A DNA stretch of 64,000 nucleotides, taken from the NCBI GenBank assembly GCA_964019695.1, contig OZ026525.1:59800253-59864252 (forward strand). Reading direction: 5' to 3'. The stretch comes from Loripinus fragilis (lineage: Eukaryota; Mollusca; Bivalvia; Lucinida; Lucinidae). The position numbers and the translations under genes were made by a program. How positions within the stretch are numbered: the stretch's first letter is position 1; the number at the start of each line of letters is the position of its first letter. The notes beneath the pieces were generated by a model, which saw only the letters and a list, made by a program, of their open reading frames with translations, made no database searches and was not told the DNA's origin. Below, one piece after another: positions 56,540-64,000 of the stretch.

Positions 56540-57935
56540 TGAAATTAGCCATAACACATCCGTATGAGCATAATTTGATTGACGAGAGGTCTGTCATTGA
56601 TAAGCATCAATGCCATATGGCTGATAAGTTTTGTGTGTTTGTTGATGAGGATCGTGACAAGCTCCCTACAATAACTGGTTACATAAACTTTACAAAAGGC
56701 CATATCATGTTTTATTCCTAACTCTAGTTAGTATATTACTACCGTCTATACGTTTAACCTCTTGTCTCACTACGATAAAAACATGTTATAAAAATGTTTA
56801 CAATTTTATGAGAGAAAAGGGAAAAATCTATTTTGGTCTATTAAAAATGCAAGTGAGTTTCTTTATTAAGTAAAATCTAAAAGTTTTCTAGCATCGAATG
56901 TATCTACTTATTATTTTCTACCCTCTTTACTACATTGCCTCATAGTCTGATCAAATAAAATATATATAATTTATAGTAATTCCGGAATTTCTTTGGCGCT
57001 CACTTTTATCATTTGGACAATATATTCATTTGATTCCGTTCTAAATTGAACAGGCGAATTGTTGTTGTTCCAATTGGTACTAAATGTGGTCCTCTTGATG
57101 CAGATTAGGTTGTTTTTGTATTGTTATGAATGAGACGCCATTTTGTTGCTTTCTGACAATAATCAGGCTTATGCTAAAGAGGCGTTTACCTCTACTTCAA
57201 GATCTAGATGCCTTAATGAATATTGATAATCCTTATTCATGAATAAATGGTAATCAAGATATATCCCACAGAACTGCAGCTATGTAAAGCAAATTCATTT
57301 GATACTGAAGCCCCTTTTTGGACTTTTACTTGACCATTAATATTGGCATAGTTTTATCTAAAATTTACGATAAATGGGGTGATTTTAATTTTTAAATAGT
57401 TTATTTTCCCTTTCCGGGTGGAGGTTTTGCTAATTGTTCGTTTTGAAAGATTTTTTCCAGTAAAAGTGATTTCAACAACAGAAACAATGTCGAACTGCTT
57501 TAAAATACCTGAAAAAAGGTTATTGATATCATAAAGCTTGTAAAACATATCTAAATTCTACTGATGACACCCAAAGTTAACCGTTAAATACAATATTGGC
57601 TTGAAAACTTTTCTATAGCCAGTATTTTATGGCGATTTAGTTTTAAATTCAAACAAATCGTTGGACAGCTTTCTTTTCCTGGTCAATACAACAGGATCAG
57701 CAAACATTATAAAACGTAGAATATAGCATGGATATTATGCGACAGACTACATGCTTGTTTATAAGCTCAATCACAGTTTAGACCTATGGTTTTATTTTTA
57801 ACTGTACGACGGTGAATCAGGCCTCAGGCTCAATGACGATCCTAACCTAAAACGTTCATAGGTGGGTCAGTGCCTGATGTTTGTCTTTGGCTGGACCCAC
57901 CTTGTCTTAATCACGATTTGAACATGGATTTTCGT
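56540..57935 (+). pseudogene. Naiad-type element, strongly decayed (copy C)
   Basis: Follows copy B from the RT N-terminal part ('gataagcatcaatgccatat', 'gtttgttgatgaggatcgtg', 'acataaactttacaaaagg') through 'tctattttggtctattaaaa', motif B ('ccaattggtactaaatgtgg'), the C-motif neighbourhood ('aatattgataatccttatt') and 'aaatttacgataaatggggt', into the start of the 3' tail ('ggctggacccaccttgtctt' at about 57890). There are dozens of indels and stops, and the catalytic YLDD region is disrupted (agatgccttaatgaata). No GIY-YIG part. Confidence 0.8.
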
Positions 57936-58231
57936 TCATTTGACAATGGCATCAAACAGCTATGCGCATACATTTATGCAATGAATAGTCAGCATGGTAA
58001 AAGTAAACTTAAATTCACTTACATATTTTCAAATCACCCTCCACTGCACTGAGAGACAAACCAAGCAGTATTAACTGAATGAAAATCTCTCTCATCATGA
58101 TTCATTAACGAGTTCTTTTTCAAAAGTATTGCTAAACTGCATCAAAATTTGATACATTGGGATTCTACGAGCATCTTAAATATTGATTTATCTGATTAAA
58201 GTCCAGTATTTTTTTCCAGGCCTAGAAAATA

Positions 58232-59160
58232 TATACTGAACAAAAGTGGAAACGCTACACTACAATATTTTATTTTTTGTGAGAAAGTATTGGACAAAAA
58301 GTATTTACTAAAGCTTAATAAAGTTTCACAGACATCCAGCAAACGATTCGTCGAAACTACACCAATTTGTCCCTTTTGATGTCTGAGTAACGTTCCTTTT
58401 TGTGTTTAAAGGTTAATCCACTGATTTTTGCATAAGCGTATGCGCAAAAAAGATTGTTATGCTTATCAGAATTGGTCATAATTGAGTTGCATATAAACAC
58501 AAGAAAACTGACTAATCACTTGAAACAGGCTCAGAAATCAATTTCGAATTTACCAAATTTGTAAACATTTGTAAATTGTCTCCCTTTGACAATAAATAGG
58601 GAATATTAAATGTTTGGTAATCTTCGATTTTGCACTATTTTCGATCATTTTCCTTAGCCAAATCAGGAAGACGTATTAGCACATTGTACCTGCCATTTCT
58701 CGACTTGTAATGGCCTCAGACTAAGATGCAACAACACATTGATTTTCCTATGGAGATTTCAGTGTCAAAATTTCTAGCTCGGCAATTTGATGAAAATCCC
58801 GCTTTTTAAGATTGCTTTTCTTAACGATCAAAACGCACTTGTGATAGTTCCTTCACATTTCTGGTTGTCACATGTCTAGACTACCATTGCGTGCAGTCGG
58901 ATCTTGTTGGTAGTGGATTTCTGAAGGCCTTAACTGTGTGAGATTTCTGTTCAAATTTGTAACCAGAAAAATTGGACCACTGTCACATTTAAATGACTTT
59001 CATGTGTTTCCTCGTGACAATATCCGTTAAACTTTTACTGTTATGCATAACCCAGTCTTTGACCATTCAAATACACCTTCATTTGCTTTACTGGCTAGCA
59101 TCATTTTGTATATAAATGGCACACAATTCAGGTGTAGCGTTTTCTCTTTTGTTCAATATA
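58232..59160. mobile_element. 930-bp Tc1/mariner-style TIR element, copy 2
   Basis: Ends tatactgaacaaaagtgga and tcttttgttcaatata, the latter slightly decayed. Colinear over 929 bp with 3774-4703, with shared landmarks 'agtattggacaaaaagtatt', 'gatgtctgagta', 'ggaatattaaatgtttggta', 'tggtagtggatttctgaagg' and 'tttcatgtgtttcctcgtga'. No transposase seen. 57936-58231 is unassigned. Confidence 0.8.
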
Positions 59161-59421
59161 GTTTCGTTTTTCCTGACTTTCCGAGTTGTCAAAAATAACA
59201 CCCTCTTTTCAATTGAATCTAATCTCGGTCATATACTTAGCTATCAAATGCATACATGTACATAATGTATTTTACCTTGATATGTTTTATAACTTAGATA
59301 AAGTTCCAAACTGAACCAGGTATCCTAGATAACAGTTAGACGATAAGGTTCCATTTAAGTGTAGTAAAACTTATAAAATCATTGCACCCTCAGCATACGA
59401 ACCGTATAATGTTTTAGAATA

Positions 59422-59715
59422 TAGTAAGTGAGGATGATCAGGAAATACCACAATCACAAACTGCAGATTAACCCGCGGCATCACGAGAAAGAGCCACACA
59501 ACAATCACAAGACACCAGGAAGACAAACAAAGTAAAGCAACCAGCTCTCTTTTCCCCATCGAGATGATTGCAAAACTAGAATGGACACAAAGTAACGCAC
59601 AACAAAAGATAGAACAATTACAGAATCCCACAATGAGAGTAACTATCAACAACAAATCAACAACAACAAAACCACCGCCTTAGAACATACAGCAGCCAAA
59701 GCCACTGGGCTTAGC
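59422..59715 (-). mobile_element. Naiad 3'-tail copy (minus), full terminus
   Basis: Begins 'atagtaagtgaggatgatca' (reverse complement of the terminus) and runs through 'agagccacacaac', 'agcaaccagctctcttttcc' and 'cacaatgagagtaactatca' to 'accaccgccttagaacatac' and 'agcagcc'. 59716-60300 holds only a 'cccagatcagaccc / gatctggatc' foldback near 60147-60190. Confidence 0.85.
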
Positions 59716-60301
59716 TTTGGTCTACATTTCTTCGTTTTTCCATCAGATCTGGAGACACAGTGTCAAATTATCTTATAAAGAAAGTTGATAGATTTCATTC
59801 ATGTTTGCCTTGGCAGTAGATATACGTCTAATGCTAAGCCCTATTCTCACTGCGACATGTGACCTTGAACAAGTTCAGGACTTAGAATTTGCATTATAAA
59901 AATCTAAAAAAGTTGCATTGACGCTTTATATACGTCTAACTCCTAAATGCGTATTTTTGCAAACAATGAAAACCCAGATTATTGAAATGCAACATAATAT
60001 GGCATTTCACCAGGGTTTTCACTATTTGCTAAGATGAAACAATGTTCAGAGTCGATCATTAACACAATTAAAGTTCCGAAAACCATGCCTACTTTAACCC
60101 TTTGTCTACTTGTGTCGTCTGCCGATAACCTTTGCAATCCGTTTGAACCCAGATCAGACCCGACAACATATTGGTCCTGATCTGGATCAAACTGTTTGAC
60201 ACTATGTTGATAAAGATGGCTTTGAAAGAAAATCAGCCAGCAACAAAAAACATGAAAAAAAACAATCAGCATGCAAAAAGTTAAATCTACTAACCGTAAG
60301 G

Positions 60302-60690
60302 TACTGTCCTGCCAGCATTATACCGTCTGAGGGCAATATAATATCCTCAGTCTGGAGATGTCTTTTGGCATTAAACTGTCTGAGGGCAGTATAATATCCT
60401 CAGTGCGTGGGATATCATTTAGCGTTTTACTGTCTGATGGCAGTAAAATATCCTCAGTGTGGGGGATACCATTTAACGTTATACTGTCTGAGGGCAGTAT
60501 CATATCCTCAGTGTGGGGGATACAATTTAGCGTCATACTGTCTGTGGGCAGTACCATATCCTCAGTGTGGGGATATCTTTTGACATTATATTGTCTGTGG
60601 GCAATATAATATTCTCAGTGTGGGGATATCATTTAGCGTTATACTATCTGAGGGTAGTATCACATCTTCAGTGTGAAGGCAGCTCAAATC
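60302..60690. repeat. About 54-bp minisatellite, seven units
   Basis: The marker '(c/t)tgtctgagggcagta' recurs near 60327, 60377, 60430, 60485, 60538, 60593 and 60645, each followed by 'atatcctcagtgtgggg' and 'atttagcgtt'. Because most units are near 54 bp (18 codons), both strands stay open (about 80 residues each). The array starts immediately after 'tactgtcctgccagc', the end motif of MITE family E, suggesting it grew from a copy of that MITE. Confidence 0.9.
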
Positions 60691-61044
60691 TTAAAGAGAC
60701 TAAGTCTGCAACTATGAATTTTTTTCGAAATTTTATATTTTCTTTTTAAATCATTTGTAAAAGTAGAATTAAGTTATGATTTCACAATAAATCTGTTCAC
60801 TATAGCTAAAAACTGCACGGAAAAGTGAATTATCTTATAAAAATGGTAATTATTTGCGTCCCTCCAATAATTATAGACAGTAAATTTTTACAAAAATGCT
60901 GTTGTTTTGATACTGATAATTGGTTAAGATTTACGAAATTGGTAAAATGTATACATGAATTTTAGTTTTTAACTGTGTTCTTGAAAAATAGAAACATTAG
61001 TTCTAAAATGAAAAGATCAAAAGTTACAGACTATGCAGCTTTAA
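60691..61044. mobile_element. TTAA-flanked MITE, copy 2
   Basis: TTAA at 60691-60694 and 61041-61044 around 346 bp that align end to end with 791-1148 (shared 'aaatctgttcactatagcta', 'gcgtccctccaataattata', 'gaaaaatagaaacattagtt'). Differences are scattered substitutions and a roughly 8-bp indel near 60843. Confidence 0.9.
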
Positions 61045-62999
61045 GGTGTTATTATATTCCAGCAGTGAAAATAAAAATAGATGTCTTTACAGCTAATATT
61101 CCATTATTATTATCAAGAAAGGATATCAGCAGGAGTTAAGATACATTTGACCCATGATACTGCAACTAGTTTTTGTAAAATAGTAAGGCAGAATGTGACT
61201 TGTTCAGGACACCAATGTGTACCTTTAAACAAAACAACAGGTATTACCGATGTGGAAGATTTTCCTGTGTAGAATGAACCAAACATGGAAGATCTGGAGA
61301 ACAGGTAGTGGGTCACATTTACAGTATGTAGATCCTTTGAAAGGAGATTATGAGGGATTGGGTAAGATCTTTAAATTGTACAACAGAGCACATGCCTATA
61401 GAAAAACATGAAGTGCATGGGGACAACAGGGGAGTTTCACATGATAAAGTCTGTCATTCAAAATATGAATTTGATCAAGCCAAGTTAAAATATCTTGAAC
61501 AAATAACCAAGGCAAAGTGGCTTAACATAGAATTTAATAAACACAGAGGGGTGGTGAACAAGAAGAGAGAGTGGAGAAAAGAAGCTCTAAGTTTTAGTGA
61601 ATGTTCATACAAAATGGATAATTTTAGACAATTTAATAAAGAAGTTTAGATTCCTTGGAATAGAAGAAGATGTGGTGTAAGATATAGAAATCATATGGGC
61701 AGATGTAAGAAATTCAAATCATAAGAAATTATATTGAGATATTAGATGGCAGAGTTTGAAATATAAAGAGATGAAATACAGGAAAGAATACGCACAAACA
61801 TACGACAACAAAGACAATTTTAAAAAAGAAAATGAAGAGCTGTCGTCTGAATGAACTCTTGTATGTTCATTTGATAGGCAGGTAAAATGTAGATTGAATT
61901 GGCAATTGATTAAGAACTAGGCAAATGGTATAAATTATGAAGACAATTAACTTGTTAAGGTCCATGCCAAGATCTCATTTCTGTAAACCAGGAATAAACA
62001 ACTGGTAGGAAATGTTAAGAAATAGCAACAGTATTAAGATTAAAGAATGAGGGTAAATATTAAACTTCGATCTAATTTGACATTCGACTAGTTTATTATC
62101 TTGACATTTTAAAGAATCTTTGAAAATTGCATTTTGGTCAGAAGAGTGTTCATACTTGTAAAGGGATTTGCTATAAATTGTATGGATTAGTAGTATGTAC
62201 ATATCATACTTTTATTATTATTATTCCTTTGTGTGCCATATTTATTATCATGTTTTCTAATTTCAATTTTCCAAAAAAAGGAATATATGATTAACGTTAA
62301 TTTATAATCATTTCTTAACTGAGATAAATTATTGATATTAAGGGGACGCTGCTTTCAAAAGCTCTTACTTGTATGAACTATTTCCTGCATAAACAAAAAT
62401 GGCTATTTAATCAAGGAGACTGAAAACACAAGAGCACAAGCAGCTGATTCAAGATTACATTTTAACATATTAACAAGCCCAAAAAATAACACTGGTCATA
62501 AAACAATCATCTTACATGCTCTTCTGTAACTAATAAAGATTTTAAGGAAATTAAATGTATTTATAGGTTTTATGAGAAAAATAAAGATTATATACTTAAA
62601 AGTTTTTACTCTATTTGACAAAGAATTATAGGGTTTATAGGTTTCGCTAGGAGGTCTGCATATGGAAAAAAAATCAAGATCCTCTCAGAAAGGCCAATGT
62701 AGAATAATGTAAAGTAAGGTGAGCATTTATTTAAAAGGAGGAAAGACTTTGTCTTGCTGTCAACGAGCATTTGCCTTATATCTGAAAAAGCGCCAGTGTA
62801 TAAGAACATACCATGAGTGTAAGTCGCGATGCCTCGTATATACGTATTGCAAAAGAAATGATGTTTTCAACATAAAAATGCCATTACAAAATGTCTCAAG
62901 TGTCATGTGATAAATAGAGGATATTCAATTTTTGGAGTGTATATGACAATTATTTTAACGTGCCAAGCTAAAAACAATTTCATGAGTGGCGGAACCACG

Positions 63000-63003
<4 letters not shown>
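61045..63003. other. No gene supported
   Basis: AT-rich. One open segment of 99 residues (61350-61649, Lys/Glu-rich, with KYEFDQAKLKYLEQITKAKW) has no recognised domain, splice context or relative in the window, and is left uncalled. Confidence 0.4.

Positions 63004-63004
<1 letters not shown>

Positions 63005-63073
<69 letters not shown>
63005..63073. repeat. (TA)n microsatellite
   Basis: About 34 uninterrupted TA units. It accounts for the Tyr/Ile-repeat open frames on both strands. Confidence 0.97.
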
Positions 63074-63075
<2 letters not shown>

Positions 63076-63224
63076 TTTTCTCTTTATTATATACAAATGA
63101 AGCATAACATAATATTTTGCAGTATAACGTCATACATGATCGAACATGACGACATGCATGATCGCAAATGAGGTTATATAATGTTACATATTGTGTCTGT
63201 CTTCCAAAACTAAAACCACAGCAA

Positions 63225-63640
63225 CTGGAGTAAAGAAAATGAAAATTTAAGCCAAACCGAACAATTTGATAACCAAAATGTTCCTAATGGTCCAATTGAG
63301 AAATGAATACCCACACTTGATGTTTTGTGAAGGTTATAGACGTCTGAAAATCTGAAGTGGGAGCAGGGAAGTCAACGAACAAATCTTAGGATATCCTATT
63401 ATATTTTATTTTTTCACATATCAAATATAACTTTTTTATATTTTCACGTGTGAATATAATTTATTAAAATATACATTTTATTATATTTAATCGATATTTT
63501 CCTGTATTTCATTACTTCGTATATAATAAATAGATTCACACATTCGTGCTCCTGTATTTTTGCATTTATTACACTCGTGACCACATGAGATTGACGTTGC
63601 TGTTTTTTCCAAACGTGTATACCCTTTTGTTTACAAAAGG
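63225..63640. repeat. Dispersed repeat related to 40150-40300
   Basis: 'aaccaaaatgttcctaatgg', 'cacacttgatgttttgtg' and 'ggttatagacgtctgaaa' match 40180-40280. 63600-63640 has a small foldback (atacccttttgt/acaaaagggtat). Beyond 63640 nothing is recognised. Confidence 0.5.
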
Positions 63641-64000
63641 GTATATAGCATAGAAAAAATATGACGCCAAGCTCCTGTGCTCGTGACATGCATAGCAATA
63701 GTGAATGAGCAAGAAACAGCAGACAATTTTGTAACTAATTTTGATGACAAGAACTTGCTTATACATATCTGTTTACCTCTCATGTACCAGTATAACCAAT
63801 TTTATAATCACCATGGGAGATATATATTTCATAACCTATATTATATAACGTATATTTGACGTTATATATAGTGTTTTTAGATGATAAGTTAGTGAAAATT
63901 CTAATCATTTTATGAAGTCCTGAGCAGCAATCGCTGGTGGGCGAAAAGAAATTGACATTATGTTATCTGTCCCTTATCAGTTAATCCACTACTGATCCTA

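Noticed and set aside
60302..60690. CRISPR-like regular repeat
   Set aside because: The whole 54-bp unit is repeated, with no unique spacers, in a clearly eukaryotic context.
61350..61649. 99-residue Lys/Glu-rich open frame
   Set aside because: No recognised domain, relative, splice sites or promoter context; length is not unusual for chance in this window.
62903..63171. Ile/Tyr-repeat open frames on both strands
   Set aside because: Translation of the (TA)n microsatellite.

Overview
This is an AT-rich animal (metazoan) genomic window, most likely from a mollusc and probably a bivalve. The grounds are intron-split extracellular-domain exons, tRNA-derived SINEs, Penelope-like retroelements with an N-terminal GIY-YIG domain, BEL/Pao and I-superfamily retroelements, many foldback DNA elements, and dispersed 'agatattgag / ggtcataactca' style repeats of the kind common in bivalves. 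The species call is inference; no rRNA, mitochondrial or marker gene is present. Nothing prokaryotic is present (no operons, no CRISPR).

Only one host gene can be supported. Three minus-strand exons (44365-44637, 41087-41233, and 34902 down to about 34673) encode a CUB domain split over two exons, then an LDL-receptor class A module, a transmembrane helix and a short basic tail. Consensus splice sites join all three in phase 1. The 5' exons (signal peptide, start) were not found and may lie beyond the window. The 3' part of the window (44.6-64 kb) may be its upstream intron, intergenic DNA, or both.

The rest is layered mobile DNA. (1) Penelope-like elements (PLEs) with the permuted Naiad-type layout: a long copy at about 11.93-15.30 kb (+), a 5'-truncated copy at 1-1620 (-), a decayed copy at 56.5-57.9 kb (+), about nine 3'-end fragments, and a second diverged PLE lineage (18.2-19.3 kb plus tails near 31.0, 37.2-37.7, 47.4-48.0 and 53.5 kb). 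(2) A complete but decayed BEL/Pao LTR retrotransposon, 23735-30174 (-), with two roughly 378-bp LTRs. (3) A 5'-truncated I/Nimb-like LINE, 53730-55737 (-), with 12-bp target-site duplications. (4) At least two tRNA-derived SINE families, several copies with clear target-site duplications. (5) Paired DNA-transposon-like families: a roughly 930-bp TIR element, a TTAA-flanked MITE, two TA-flanked MITE families, two elements with 5-bp target-site duplications, foldbacks including a roughly 432-bp inverted repeat, and a decayed Tc1-like transposase. (6) Satellite and minisatellite arrays at 5.0-5.9, 45.4-46.5 and 60.3-60.7 kb, and (GA)n, (ATT)n and (TA)n tracts.

Nested insertions give a partial order of events: a TTAA MITE sits inside a Naiad copy, a Naiad tail inside a SINE, a SINE inside a PLE-2 tail, and a Naiad tail inside a satellite array. 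No wholly new system is demonstrated. The observations most worth following up are the CUB/LDLa receptor gene, the large inverted repeat 86 bp from one of its splice donors, the recurrent Naiad 3' ends, and the paired MITE families.
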